From BPGX01 sp035405785 (GTDB lineage: Bacteria; Bacteroidota; Bacteroidia; B-17B0; Aurantibacillaceae): DNA of 64,000 nucleotides. The first letter of the stretch is position 1; each line of letters opens with the position of its first letter. The notes beneath the pieces were generated by a model. It ran no database searches. It was not told where the DNA came from and saw nothing but the letters and a program-made list of their open reading frames with translations. The stretch lies in the NCBI GenBank assembly GCA_035405785.1, contig DAONJS010000003.1, positions 160,727 to 224,726 of the forward strand, read 5' to 3'. This document shows, one piece after another, positions 27,717-37,464 of the stretch. Position numbers and translations under genes: made by a program.

Positions 27717-30023
27717 CTATTTCAATTGCTTACAATAAACTTTATTTTCATTACAAAAAATAATATAGTCCGTTTGATTTTTGAATAATGTTTGAATTTT
27801 TGGTAGGGTAGTGCTAAACAATTTTTTTTGTAATACATTGATGGTGTTATCTATATTAAAGCGAATGATAGTATGATAATTATTTTGCGATAAAATGACA
27901 TAAGTGAATAAATCAGATTGTTGGATGGATAAATGTTGATACGTAGTATCAGTGGACATTGAAAAAATTTCTTCTGATGAAAGTGAATATAATTTTAATT
28001 GATGCTTTGTAATACCTGCTAATACTGGCTTTTCAGTAAGTTTATTTTTGAAAAATTTTGCACTTATTAATGTGTCATTTTGAAATTGATGAATAATCTT
28101 ATGCTGGTCTGTAAAAGATAATCTTTCTAATGAATTTGGTGTGCAATAATAGATGTAAGAGTTTTGTAATGTATTTGAAACATCAAAGAAATAATCTAAT
28201 GCATTTGGAGGCAATTTGTTTTTCAATTTTATTCTACCATCGCCTTTTCTGCTAATGCCAATAATACTGCCTTTTTCAGAAATTAAAACAATATAATCAG
28301 ATTGACCAATTGATAAGTATTTTGGAGGTTGATTAAAAATTTCTTCATAGTAATAAGGACGATAATTTTCTGCTTTATTTCCATCCAAAGTATAATTGTA
28401 TGTGTAATGATTTTGAGTAGAAAACCATATTCTATAATTTTTATTTTTTTGATAATCTAAAACACTGATAGGAGTTGTAATAGGAGAGGTGAAATTCAAA
28501 GGAAATCTTCCAACATTTTTACCATTTCTGTCAATTAAATATATTGAATTTGAAGTATTAAACAATATTTGGTGTTTATTGTTTTTTAAAATATCAACAT
28601 TGTGAATATCAGATAAAATGGGCTGTTTCAAAGAATATGTCCAATTCTTTTCACCATTTGAATTAAGAGCAATAAGTGTATTTGATGAATCCTGTATGAG
28701 AATAAAATAATTTTGTGTTTTGTGGTCATCAAAAAATCCTGTAATGTTTTGAATTGGTTTATCATTTTCAAATGCCCATAAAATTTGAGGTAATGAAGTG
28801 TTTTGTTTAATTTCAAAAAGAAATGCAAAATATCTATTTGAGTATGATGAATAAATTTCTGTGTATAAATTAAATGTTGAAGTGTCTTTTGAAAGTTTTA
28901 TGAGTAATGGCAGATATTTATTTTTAGGTAGTTGAGTTGTATTTTTTTGGATATGAAAATAAAAACTTTTATCTGAAAAATCCTGTGATAATAATTTTGA
29001 ATTTTGAATTAAACTTTCTTTATGATTAGAAAAGCAGATATTATTTTCAGTTAATAAAGCATATATAATTGAGTCGTTGGGTAGTTTAAAGTTTTTAGTA
29101 AACTTGTCAGTTAGCATTGATTTTATTTTGTAAATATTTAAATCATTAATTGTAACAACAGAATCGGAGAGGTTTTTTAAAATATCTGAAAAACTTTCAT
29201 AATTTTTGATGGGAAAAAAATTTATGTTTTTGATAGATACTTTCTTAAATAGAAAATTGTTTTTGAAAGTAGCAATAAAATCTGAAAACTCTGAATCATT
29301 TGAATTTTCAATAAAATTAAAAGGCTCAATTTTTAATTCATCTTCAAAATTTAATTTTTTGTAATTATTGTAAGATTTAAAATTTTTGTAGTTTAAAAAT
29401 CCATTGAGTGTAATTTTATTGAATTCAAACTGTGTTTGAAATGCTAATTCTGTTGTATCAATATGTTGATAAATATGAAGTGGAGCAGGTGATTTTGAAA
29501 AGATATTAAACCATTCAAGTAAGCATTTGTTTTCTAAATTGTTTGATTTATTTTTAATGAATTTATTTTTTTGATGAATAAAATAATTGCCATTTAGTTC
29601 AGTAAATGAGTAATTAAAAGTTGTAATTATTTTTTCAATTTTATTTTTGTAAGAAATGTTTTGTGGAACAAATGCAAATAGCCATTCATCATCTTGGTAT
29701 TTGATAAAATAATAAGAGTAATCTTGTATTTTTATGTCATTTTGAATGAATATGCGATTCAGTGAATCTGCTTGTTGAATAATTTTTAAAAGCGATGATT
29801 TATCAGAAAATTGAAGTTTCTTAAAAATTAAATTATTACCAATGTATTTGTTATATAATTCATCAGGATTTTTGAAGTTTACTACTAATTGCGGATGTTC
29901 TGGCAATAATTCTAAAACTTTATTTTCAATAAAACTTTGTTGAGTAAATATGCGAATACTATAAATTAAAATTGCGATTGAAATTAAAACAAAAGAAATT
30001 ATTATCCACTTCCACTTATTCAT
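27717..30023 (-). CDS. Membrane-anchored protein with C-terminal beta-propeller-like half, unknown function
   Basis: 768 residues. One N-terminal membrane anchor (about 5-25), then a long periplasmic part. Residues about 30-400 look like a mixed alpha/beta lipoprotein-type region (LLPEHPQLVVNFKNPDELY early on) of no family I can name with confidence. Residues about 415-768 are repeats of short strands with PQQ/WD-like turns (ILWAFENDKPIQNITGFF, ALNSNGEKNWTY, YLIDRNGKNVGRFPLNF), suggesting a beta-propeller. Its start overlaps the rnhB stop by 4 bases, so the two are co-translated. It may act in envelope assembly; no function can be assigned from sequence. Confidence 0.7.
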   Translation of the reverse strand: MNKWKWIIISFVLISIAILIYSIRIFTQQSFIENKVLELLPEHPQLVVNFKNPDELYNKYIGNNLIFKKLQFSDKSSLLKIIQQADSLNRIFIQNDIKIQDYSYYFIKYQDDEWLFAFVPQNISYKNKIEKIITTFNYSFTELNGNYFIHQKNKFIKNKSNNLENKCLLEWFNIFSKSPAPLHIYQHIDTTELAFQTQFEFNKITLNGFLNYKNFKSYNNYKKLNFEDELKIEPFNFIENSNDSEFSDFIATFKNNFLFKKVSIKNINFFPIKNYESFSDILKNLSDSVVTINDLNIYKIKSMLTDKFTKNFKLPNDSIIYALLTENNICFSNHKESLIQNSKLLSQDFSDKSFYFHIQKNTTQLPKNKYLPLLIKLSKDTSTFNLYTEIYSSYSNRYFAFLFEIKQNTSLPQILWAFENDKPIQNITGFFDDHKTQNYFILIQDSSNTLIALNSNGEKNWTYSLKQPILSDIHNVDILKNNKHQILFNTSNSIYLIDRNGKNVGRFPLNFTSPITTPISVLDYQKNKNYRIWFSTQNHYTYNYTLDGNKAENYRPYYYEEIFNQPPKYLSIGQSDYIVLISEKGSIIGISRKGDGRIKLKNKLPPNALDYFFDVSNTLQNSYIYYCTPNSLERLSFTDQHKIIHQFQNDTLISAKFFKNKLTEKPVLAGITKHQLKLYSLSSEEIFSMSTDTTYQHLSIQQSDLFTYVILSQNNYHTIIRFNIDNTINVLQKKLFSTTLPKIQTLFKNQTDYIIFCNENKVYCKQLK

Positions 30024-30622
30024 TGAAATAAATTAGGTTGAATGACTTCCTGACAAATAGAAAATGACTTGCGATGATATGGAGAAATTCCAAATTTATA
30101 AATTGCTTCTCTGTGTTCAAGAGTTGGATATCCTTTATTTTTATGCCAATGATATTGTGGAAATTCTTCACTTAATCTTTGCATAATGTTATCTCTTTCA
30201 GTTTTGGCTAATATTGATGCTGCCGCTATACTAAAGTAAGTGGCATCACCTTTAATGATACATTTGTGAGGAAAATTTTTGTATGGCTTAAAACGATTAC
30301 CATCTACTAAAATTAACTGAAATTTCTTTTTCAATTTTTCTAATGCTTTGTGCATTGCTAATATGGAAGCATTTAAGATATTGAATTTATCAATTTCTTC
30401 AGGCGAACATTCAGCAATAGCAAAATCAATAGCACTATTGATAATGATTTCTCTTGCTTTTAATCTTTGATCTAAACTTAATTGCTTTGAATCATTAATT
30501 AGTTCATTTGAAAAATCAAGTGGTAAAATCACAGCAGCCGCAACAACTGGCCCTGCAAGACATCCTCGCCCTGCTTCATCACAGCCAACAACTATTTTTT
30601 TACTATCGTAATGTTTGAGCAT
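30020..30622 (-). CDS. rnhB: Ribonuclease HII
   Basis: 200 residues, the family's normal length. VVGCDEAGRGCLAGPVVAAA contains the first two catalytic acids (Asp-Glu of DEAGRG), ILVDGN the third and a further Asp at KGDATYFSIAAASILAKTERD. It cleaves RNA of RNA-DNA hybrids, including single ribonucleotides, in the cytoplasm. It lies 6 bases downstream of kdsA and overlaps the propeller protein gene. Confidence 0.96.
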   Translation of the reverse strand: MLKHYDSKKIVVGCDEAGRGCLAGPVVAAAVILPLDFSNELINDSKQLSLDQRLKAREIIINSAIDFAIAECSPEEIDKFNILNASILAMHKALEKLKKKFQLILVDGNRFKPYKNFPHKCIIKGDATYFSIAAASILAKTERDNIMQRLSEEFPQYHWHKNKGYPTLEHREAIYKFGISPYHRKSFSICQEVIQPNLFQ

Positions 30623-30628
30623 TTAAAA

Positions 30629-31459
30629 TCAGAAGTATTTTTTACTCACTTCGTAAATTTCTAAAAGTGGTTTCAGAAAGTTTTCTAAATCATATACACA
30701 CATTTGAGAAGCCGCATCACACAAAGCTTTTTCAGGTTCTGGATGTGTTTCTATGAATAATCCATCAACGCCTGCACCAATAGCGGCTTTGGCTAATGTA
30801 AATGCATATTCTCTTGCACCACCTTTTGCATCGGCACTTGGAATACCATATTTGCGAATAGAATGAGTAACATCAAATACAACAGGATAACCTAATTGTT
30901 GTAAATGATAAAAACTACGCGGATCTACCACTAAATCATTGTAACCAAATGTATAACCACGCTCTGTAAGAATAATTTGATCATTGCCGCTATCCACAGA
31001 TTTTTGAACAGGATATTTCATGTTTTCTGGTGCTAAAAATTGTCCATGTTTTATATTTACAATTTTACCTGTTTTGGCTGCGGCTACAACAAGAGCAGTT
31101 TGCATACACAGGTAAGCAGGGATTTGCAGCACATCTACTACTTCTGCTGCAATTGCAGCGTGTGCAGGTTCGTGAATATCTGTAAGCACAGGAAAGCCAA
31201 ATTCTTTTTTGATTTTCGCAAGCATTTGTATGCCTTTTTCAATACCTGGACCATCGTAATATTTCAAACTACTTCTATTATCTTTTCTAAATGATGATTT
31301 GTAAATGATGGGTATATTCAGTCGTTCTGAAACTTCTTTTAATTTTTCAGCAGTTTTGAACATTACTGTCTCATCTTCTATTACACAAGGACCAGAGATG
31401 AGAAAAAGTTGTTTATTTCCACATTGAATACCATTTACATTGACAATTTTTTTGGACAT
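30629..31459 (-). CDS. kdsA: 3-deoxy-8-phosphooctulonate synthase
   Basis: 276 residues. FLISGPCVIEDE at the N-terminus, KSSFRKDNRSSLKYYDGPG (the KANRSS-type phosphate site), FPVLTDIHEP, INIKHGQFLAP and DVTHSIRKYG. It condenses PEP with arabinose 5-phosphate to Kdo 8-phosphate, the precursor of LPS inner-core Kdo. The Cys in GPCVIE, where the E. coli enzyme has Asn, is the mark of the metal-dependent class. A TAATTTTG -7 box lies 12 bases ahead of the ATG. Confidence 0.95.
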   Translation of the reverse strand: MSKKIVNVNGIQCGNKQLFLISGPCVIEDETVMFKTAEKLKEVSERLNIPIIYKSSFRKDNRSSLKYYDGPGIEKGIQMLAKIKKEFGFPVLTDIHEPAHAAIAAEVVDVLQIPAYLCMQTALVVAAAKTGKIVNIKHGQFLAPENMKYPVQKSVDSGNDQIILTERGYTFGYNDLVVDPRSFYHLQQLGYPVVFDVTHSIRKYGIPSADAKGGAREYAFTLAKAAIGAGVDGLFIETHPEPEKALCDAASQMCVYDLENFLKPLLEIYEVSKKYF

Positions 31460-31470
31460 ATTTTTTTGTG

Positions 31471-31478
31471 CAAAATTA
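31471..31478 (-). promoter_or_regulatory. -7 element for the kdsA-rnhB operon
   Basis: On the minus strand TAATTTTG, a full match to TAnnTTTG, 12 bases before the ATG of kdsA. No TTG at the usual -33 distance. Confidence 0.45.
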
Positions 31479-31522
31479 CAAATAATAATGGCAGGAAATT
31501 AAAATAGTTTTATGACTTATAA

Positions 31523-31586
31523 ATGTTCAATATTCAATGTTCAATGATGAATGTTCAATACTCAATTTTCAATATTCAATGCTCAA
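31523..31586. repeat. TTCAATG-type simple repeat
   Basis: Imperfect 7-9 base units of the type TTCAATATTCAATGTTCAAT repeated over about 64 bases between the second flippase gene and kdsA. The same family recurs at 35636-35669 and, inverted, at 52437-52462, always between genes. Confidence 0.8.
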
Positions 31587-31638
31587 GTAAAATTAGTATT
31601 TAAGATTTTATCAATAAGTGGGAATGTCAATTACAGCA

Positions 31639-33090
31639 TTAAAATATTTTGAACTTCGTTCTTCTTATTAAATTATCCACTTCATTCTTGTAAATGAACA
31701 TTACAATAACAAAGAAAATAAGCATTATTACAAAATAATTTAATAAGTAATTTGAAGGGAAATAGTAATAACTTAAAATAAATAAAACAGACGATATTAT
31801 TGTAATACCATACCATTTAAGGTAATTGATATTAAATTCCACACTCTTTTTTACATAAAAATGAAAAAGTAAGATATTTATTAATCTTGCAATGGTATAT
31901 GCATAAATGGCTACTATGAGTCCATATTTTGGAATAAATAAATAATTGATAATAACTTGAATTAACACACTGATTACATTAGATAAAAAAATAACATTTG
32001 TTTTTTTTGAATACAACAATGCAAAATTATATGAGTAGATATTGTTTCTTAAAATATATGCTACTGCTATCAGGCCTATTAAATCAAATGCTGTATAATA
32101 CTTCTCTTCTTTGATAATCAACTGAATAAATAATGGTAAAATGAATGTAAAAACAACAATAAAAGCTGTAGTGCTTAAAATAAATACATTGAAATATCTA
32201 TTAGATGTGATATTAAAATTTACTTTGTTTTCTTTTTTCCACACATCAAAAACTTTTGAAATAATTGCCATTGATAAACCATTTTGAATAAACTCCACAC
32301 CTACAAAGCATTTCATAATTAAATCATAACTTGCTAATAAATTTACATCAATGTAGTTTTTGAGAAAATATCTGTCAATATTTGCAGTAATCCATAATGT
32401 TAGAGATGTGCCAAATAATGCTGATGATTTGTATATAGTTTCTTTAATAAAATTGAAATCAATTTTCCACAAGATATTATTTTTCAAAATAATGGTATTA
32501 AATAAAACAATGACAAGCCCTGATAAAAATCTTCCATAAATAGGTCCAATTAAAGAATCTGGAAAAATATACAAGCCAGAAAGTGAGAGAATTACTGTGG
32601 CTAAAAAATTGATAAAGTTGGATAAAAAGAATGTTTTAGGTTTTTGAGAATAAATGTAAGTAGTCATCAAAATTTTGAAAACTGCATTTAAAAAGCCCGT
32701 TAATACTGATAATAAACCATAAGGGAAAAAAATAACTGGAATATCTTTGTCAAAAATATATGATAATATCTGATTTCCAAAAGGTAATAATATTAAAGTC
32801 AAAAGTGTTCCATACATTATTAAAAACAACAATACAGAACCATTTAAAACTTTTATTTTTTCATCGCTGTGTTTTACTTCTGTGTAAATAACACCATAAT
32901 ATTGTTCAAATGAAAAAGAAAAAATAATTTGAAACAAAATAGCAATGCCAATATAAAAACTTAATGCTACATAATTGGTAGTGGTCAATAAATTAGCATA
33001 AAATGGTAATAGTATAACACTTGCAAGCATTGGCAAAGCATTGCCAATAGTGTAAAAGAGCGATTCTTTTATAAATGAAAATTTAATCAT
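31639..33090 (-). CDS. Oligosaccharide flippase-like membrane protein, copy 2
   Basis: 483 residues with 12-14 hydrophobic helices over the full length and the RfbX/Wzx pattern LFYTIGNALPMLASVILLPFYANLL at its start. Predicted to flip lipid-linked oligosaccharides. It starts 7 bases from the radA stop, so it is carried at the end of the holB-radA operon and is not beside other glycan genes. Low similarity to copy 1 by eye (only the MOP-fold pattern is shared). Confidence 0.85.
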   Translation of the reverse strand: MIKFSFIKESLFYTIGNALPMLASVILLPFYANLLTTTNYVALSFYIGIAILFQIIFSFSFEQYYGVIYTEVKHSDEKIKVLNGSVLLFLIMYGTLLTLILLPFGNQILSYIFDKDIPVIFFPYGLLSVLTGFLNAVFKILMTTYIYSQKPKTFFLSNFINFLATVILSLSGLYIFPDSLIGPIYGRFLSGLVIVLFNTIILKNNILWKIDFNFIKETIYKSSALFGTSLTLWITANIDRYFLKNYIDVNLLASYDLIMKCFVGVEFIQNGLSMAIISKVFDVWKKENKVNFNITSNRYFNVFILSTTAFIVVFTFILPLFIQLIIKEEKYYTAFDLIGLIAVAYILRNNIYSYNFALLYSKKTNVIFLSNVISVLIQVIINYLFIPKYGLIVAIYAYTIARLINILLFHFYVKKSVEFNINYLKWYGITIISSVLFILSYYYFPSNYLLNYFVIMLIFFVIVMFIYKNEVDNLIRRTKFKIF

Positions 33091-33097
33091 TCAACCA

Positions 33098-34453
33098 TTA
33101 TCCTTTGAATAATTTTTGAAACATTACTTCTAATTTACTAACACCAATAATCTGAATTTTGAATGATTTATCCTGAATAGATTTGAAATTAGATTGAGCA
33201 ATAAACATTTTTTCAAATCCAAGTTTTTCTGCTTCTGCAATTCTTTGTTCAATTCTGTTGACGGGTCTTATTTCACCTGTCAAGCCAATTTCTGCACTAA
33301 AACAAATTTTTTGAGAAATAGGTATATCGTAATTAGATGATGTAATAGCTGCAGCCAGAGCAAGATCGGTAGCAGGATCTTCTACTTTTAATCCACCCGC
33401 TATATTCACAAACACATCTTTTTGATACAATTTCAAACCATATTTTTTTTCTAATACTGCCAGTAACATTGATAATCTTCTTAAATCAAAACCAGTGGCA
33501 GACCTTTGTGCTGTAGAATAAGCAGATGTTGTAACGAGTGCTTGTGTTTCTATCATTAAAGGACGATTACCTTCTAAAATAGTAGCAATTGCCACACCCG
33601 ATACATCTTCTTCTCTTTGATTAATCAAAATTTCAGAAGGATTGCTAACTTGTCTTAAACCACTGCCTTGCATTTCATAAATTCCAATTTCATTAGTGCT
33701 TCCAAATCTGTTTTTGGTAGTGCGTAAAATTCTGTAAAGATAATGTTGGTCGCCTTCTAATTGCAAAACAGTATCAACCATGTGCTCAAGCACTTTTGGC
33801 CCTGCTAATGATCCATCTTTTGTAATGTGTCCAATGATAAATACAGGAATGTTGGATGTTTTAGCAACACGCATTATTTCTGCTGTGCATTCTCTTACCT
33901 GCGATACACTGCCCGGTGCACTTTCAAGCACATTGGTAGTAAGCGTTTGAATTGAATCTAATATCACTAATTGTGGCGATAATTGCTCAATAATAGGAAT
34001 TAAGTTTTGAATCACTGTTTCATTAACAATGTAGCACTCTGCATTTTGATGTGGAATTCTTTTGGCTCTTAATAAAATTTGTTGTTCACTTTCTTCACCT
34101 GATACATACAATACTTTCAATTTATTTTGCAGTGCGGTTTGCAACATTAATGTTGATTTGCCAATACCCGGCTCTCCACCAAACAAAATCAATGAACCCG
34201 GCACAATACCACCACCTAATACACGATTGAGTTCATTATCTTCTGTAATTATTCTTTGGTGTTCAGCAGCATTTAATTGATGAATGAGTTTGATATTTTC
34301 AAGATTTACTGTAACGGTAGATTTTTTTTTATCTTTACTGACAATTTCTTCTACAAATGTATTCCATTCTCCACAAGATGGGCATCTGCCAAGCCATTTC
34401 ACAGATTGCATTCCACAATTCTGACAATAATAAGTTGTTTTAATTTTGGACAT
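33098..34453 (-). CDS. radA: DNA repair protein RadA
   Basis: 451 residues. A C4 zinc finger at Cys10, 13, 24, 27, Walker A GGEPGIGKST at 92-101, the RadA-specific KNRFG near residue 250, and a Lon-protease-like C-terminal domain (GGLKVEDPATDLALAAAI, then SAEIGLTGEIRPV). It is a hexameric helicase that drives branch migration of recombination intermediates. It overlaps the holB stop by 14 bases. Confidence 0.96.
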   Translation of the reverse strand: MSKIKTTYYCQNCGMQSVKWLGRCPSCGEWNTFVEEIVSKDKKKSTVTVNLENIKLIHQLNAAEHQRIITEDNELNRVLGGGIVPGSLILFGGEPGIGKSTLMLQTALQNKLKVLYVSGEESEQQILLRAKRIPHQNAECYIVNETVIQNLIPIIEQLSPQLVILDSIQTLTTNVLESAPGSVSQVRECTAEIMRVAKTSNIPVFIIGHITKDGSLAGPKVLEHMVDTVLQLEGDQHYLYRILRTTKNRFGSTNEIGIYEMQGSGLRQVSNPSEILINQREEDVSGVAIATILEGNRPLMIETQALVTTSAYSTAQRSATGFDLRRLSMLLAVLEKKYGLKLYQKDVFVNIAGGLKVEDPATDLALAAAITSSNYDIPISQKICFSAEIGLTGEIRPVNRIEQRIAEAEKLGFEKMFIAQSNFKSIQDKSFKIQIIGVSKLEVMFQKLFKG

Positions 34454-35591
34454 TTGTTGTTGGTTTCTTTTTTAATAATTCATTACATCTTAAAAACAAA
34501 TCGTTTAGAAGGATTCTGATATTAGCATTTCTTACAGCGTGATGATAAGCATCATTAAAAATTTCATACAATTTTGGGATATTAGATTCATGGGCATATA
34601 GATAAAACTTTGAAATAAATTCTTTTTCTTGTTGTGTACTTTTAATTAAATGCGATGCATTGTAATTTTGTAATAAAGCATAATGAAAAATATCCAAACT
34701 GTATTCTAAAAATCTTTTCAAATACTCACGCCCTCTATCTTCAAATTTACTGATAAATTTATCAATGTTATTGAGGTCATATTTGATAGACAATCTTGCA
34801 AACTCCTTGAAATCATTAAGTAATTCTACATACTCATCAAAATTAGTGAGAATATGAATGGCTTTATTAAGATTACCATTACAAATTTTTGAAATTTCTT
34901 GTGCAGTTGTTGGTTCTGTATTGAATTTATTGATTAGATAATCAATACAATCTATTTCTGAATAGTTTGGGATATTAATTTGCTGAACACGAGAAATGAT
35001 GGTTGGTAATAATTCTTCAGGATTTGAACTGACGAGTAAAAATAAAGTTTGTGGTGGTGGTTCTTCTAATGTTTTCAATAATTTGTTAGCGGCTGCAGGT
35101 AGCATCAATTCTGGCTTCCAGATAACAATGATATTATATTTGTTTCCAACAGCAGAATAAGAAACACTTTCAATAACTGTGTGAATATCTTGAGTTGAAA
35201 TGCTGGCTTGTTTGTTTTTACCTTTGAGTTTGTTTAATAAATCATCAAAACTAATAAATATATTTTCAGAAAATGATTGCAAAAATACTTTTGTTACATT
35301 TGTTTCATCGTCGTTTTCATTTTTTTGAGATGTTGAAAATTTTGGGATCAATAATTGAAATCCGGGATAAAATAAATTTTTAGTTTGTTTACAAGATTTG
35401 CATTCTCCACATGGTAAATTATTTTTTGGATTATCACAGTAAAGATATTGCACAAAGCCAAGTGCCAGTGGTAATGCACCACTTCCATCTTCTCCTTTAA
35501 ATAGAATAGCATGAGGCAATTGATTTTGCTGATGTAAATTAACAAGGTGATTTTTTATATTTTCTAAATCGGGTAATTGATTCCAAATCAT
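34440..35591 (-). CDS. holB: DNA polymerase III subunit delta'
   Basis: 383 residues. AAA+ clamp-loader subunit: HAILFKGEDGSGALPLALGF stands where an ATPase would have a Walker A, and it is degenerate (EDGSGALPL), as in delta' subunits. Zinc-site cysteines lie at CGECKSC. LLKTLEEPPPQTLFLLVSSNPEELLPTIISRVQ is the sensor region with the usual SRV. It is a rigid subunit of the clamp loader. Start ATG at 35591, with radA overlapping downstream. Confidence 0.9.
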   Translation of the reverse strand: MIWNQLPDLENIKNHLVNLHQQNQLPHAILFKGEDGSGALPLALGFVQYLYCDNPKNNLPCGECKSCKQTKNLFYPGFQLLIPKFSTSQKNENDDETNVTKVFLQSFSENIFISFDDLLNKLKGKNKQASISTQDIHTVIESVSYSAVGNKYNIIVIWKPELMLPAAANKLLKTLEEPPPQTLFLLVSSNPEELLPTIISRVQQINIPNYSEIDCIDYLINKFNTEPTTAQEISKICNGNLNKAIHILTNFDEYVELLNDFKEFARLSIKYDLNNIDKFISKFEDRGREYLKRFLEYSLDIFHYALLQNYNASHLIKSTQQEKEFISKFYLYAHESNIPKLYEIFNDAYHHAVRNANIRILLNDLFLRCNELLKKKPTTNVQN

Positions 35592-35635
35592 ATAATTTTT
35601 ATGCTTGATAGTGTGTAGATTAGTAAGTTAAAATT

Positions 35636-35669
35636 TAATGTTCAATGCTCAATGCTCAATGTTCAATTG
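35636..35669. repeat. TTCAATG-type simple repeat
   Basis: Units TTCAATGCTCAATGCTCAAT in tandem, directly before the CGTCATT hairpin element. Same family as 31523-31586. Confidence 0.8.
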
Positions 35670-35679
35670 TAAATAGTTT

Positions 35680-35782
35680 TTAGTTTTATCGTCATTACGA
35701 GCAACGCAAAGTAATATCAAGAGTATATTCTATTTCTTATGAGATTGCTTCGGACTGTCGTCCTCGCAATGACGACAAAACT
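35680..35782. repeat. CGTCATT...AATGACG hairpin repeat element
   Basis: CGTCATTACGAG at 35690-35701 pairs with CTCGCAATGACG at 35763-35774 (11 of 12), and the pairing continues into the flanks (GTTTTAT with ACAAAAC). The inner part GAGATTGCTTCG is typical of a palindromic intergenic element widespread in bacteria. It sits between the carboxylase stop (35795) and the holB start (35591). Confidence 0.85.
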
Positions 35783-35794
35783 CATAACTAATAA

Positions 35795-37450
35795 TTATGT
35801 TCTAATAACACCTACATTAAATTTCTTTTCAATAGGTGCATGGTTGGCCATTTCAATGCCCATACTAATTACTTTCCTTGTTTCAAGTGGGTCAATAATA
35901 GCATCTACCCATAATCTTGCTGCAGCATAATAAGGCGACATTTGTTTATCATATCTGGATTTAATTTTATCAAATAATTCTTTTTCTCTTTCCGGTGTAA
36001 TTTGTTCTCCTTTTGCTTTTAGGGTTGCAGTTTCAATTTGTAATAATGTTTTAGCGGCTTGTGCACCACCCATTACAGCAATTTGTGCAGATGGCCATGC
36101 GACAATCAAGCGAGGGTCGTATGCTTTCCCGCACATTGCATAATTACCAGCACCAAAACTATTTCCAATTATCACTGTAAATTTTGGAACTACAGAATTG
36201 CTCATTGCATTCACCATTTTAGCACCATCTTTAATAATTCCACCATGTTCGCTTTTTGACCCAACCATAAATCCAGTTACATCTTGTAAAAATACTAATG
36301 GGATTTTTTTCTGATTACAATTCATAATAAAATGTGCGGCTTTATCAGCACTGTCGCTGTAAATTACACCACCAAATTGCATCTCACCTTTTTTAGTTTT
36401 AACTACTTTTCTTTGATTAGCAACAATTCCCACTGCCCATCCATCAATTCTTGCATAAGCACAAATAATTGTTTTTCCATACAATGCTTTGTATTCATCA
36501 AATTCACTATTATCTACTAATCGCTCAATGATTTCATACATATCGTATTGTTTATCTCTTGTATCAGGAATAATACCATTAATTTCATTTGGGTCTTTTT
36601 TAGGTGGGGCAGGGGTAATTCTATTAAATCCTGCTTTTGGAAAATCTCCTAACTTACCCATTATTCTTTTAATTCTATTCAAGCAATCTTTATCATTAGC
36701 ACATTTGTAATCAGTAACACCAGATATTTCACAATGTGTAGTAGCACCCCCTAATGTTTCATTATCCACATCTTCACCAATAGCGGCTTTTACAAGGTAA
36801 GAACCTGCTAAAAATATAGTTCCAGTTTTATCAACTATCATCGCCTCATCGCTCATAATTGGCAAATAAGCACCTCCTGCAACGCAACTACCCATTATAG
36901 CGGCTATTTGCGGAATGCCCATACTACTCATTATTGCATTGTTACGAAAAATTCTTCCGAAATTTTCTTTGTCAGGAAAAATTTCATCCTGTAATGGTAA
37001 ATAAACTCCTGCACTATCCACAAGATAAATGATAGGCAAACGATTTTCCATTGCTATTTCCTGAGCTCGTAAATTTTTTTTGCCAGTAATGGGAAACCAA
37101 GCCCCTGCTTTTACTGTAGCATCATTGGCTACTACTATACACTGTCTGTCACTTACATAACCAATTTCAACCACTACACCACCAGCAGGACATCCGCCAT
37201 GTTCTTCATACATTTCATATCCTGCAAATGCTCCAATTTCAACACGAGGTTTATCTTTATCAAAAAGATAATCTAATCTTTCGCGAGCGGTCATTTTGCC
37301 TTGCTCGTGTTGCTTGGCAATTCTGCTCTTTCCGCCACCTAAATAAATTTTTGAAAGTATTTGATTGAGATTGGATACTGCTAATCTCATCACATCTGCA
37401 TTTCTATTAAATTCTAAATCATCTTTTAATAATGTTGTTGATTGTGCCAT
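35795..37450 (-). CDS. Acyl-CoA carboxylase carboxyltransferase (beta) subunit
   Basis: 551 residues from the ATG at 37450 (the frame is open 20 codons further but that stretch covers the promoter). GGCPAGGVVVEIGYV, VDSAGVYLPLQDEIFPD, GRIFRNNAIMSSMGIPQIA and MGSCVAGGAYLPIMSDE are the blocks of methylcrotonoyl/propionyl-type carboxyltransferases. FLQDVTGFMVGSKSE and GNSFGAGNYAMCGKAY form the second crotonase half with its oxyanion glycines. It moves CO2 from carboxybiotin to an acyl-CoA. Its motifs resemble methylcrotonoyl-CoA carboxylase most, which would place it in leucine breakdown. No biotin carboxylase gene is adjacent. Confidence 0.88.
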   Translation of the reverse strand: MAQSTTLLKDDLEFNRNADVMRLAVSNLNQILSKIYLGGGKSRIAKQHEQGKMTARERLDYLFDKDKPRVEIGAFAGYEMYEEHGGCPAGGVVVEIGYVSDRQCIVVANDATVKAGAWFPITGKKNLRAQEIAMENRLPIIYLVDSAGVYLPLQDEIFPDKENFGRIFRNNAIMSSMGIPQIAAIMGSCVAGGAYLPIMSDEAMIVDKTGTIFLAGSYLVKAAIGEDVDNETLGGATTHCEISGVTDYKCANDKDCLNRIKRIMGKLGDFPKAGFNRITPAPPKKDPNEINGIIPDTRDKQYDMYEIIERLVDNSEFDEYKALYGKTIICAYARIDGWAVGIVANQRKVVKTKKGEMQFGGVIYSDSADKAAHFIMNCNQKKIPLVFLQDVTGFMVGSKSEHGGIIKDGAKMVNAMSNSVVPKFTVIIGNSFGAGNYAMCGKAYDPRLIVAWPSAQIAVMGGAQAAKTLLQIETATLKAKGEQITPEREKELFDKIKSRYDKQMSPYYAAARLWVDAIIDPLETRKVISMGIEMANHAPIEKKFNVGVIRT

Positions 37451-37464
37451 AGTATTTTTTTGCT

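Noticed and set aside
31523..31586. CRISPR-like or iteron array
   Set aside because: Units are only 7-9 bases and degenerate, with no spacers; the region has no replication genes beside it.
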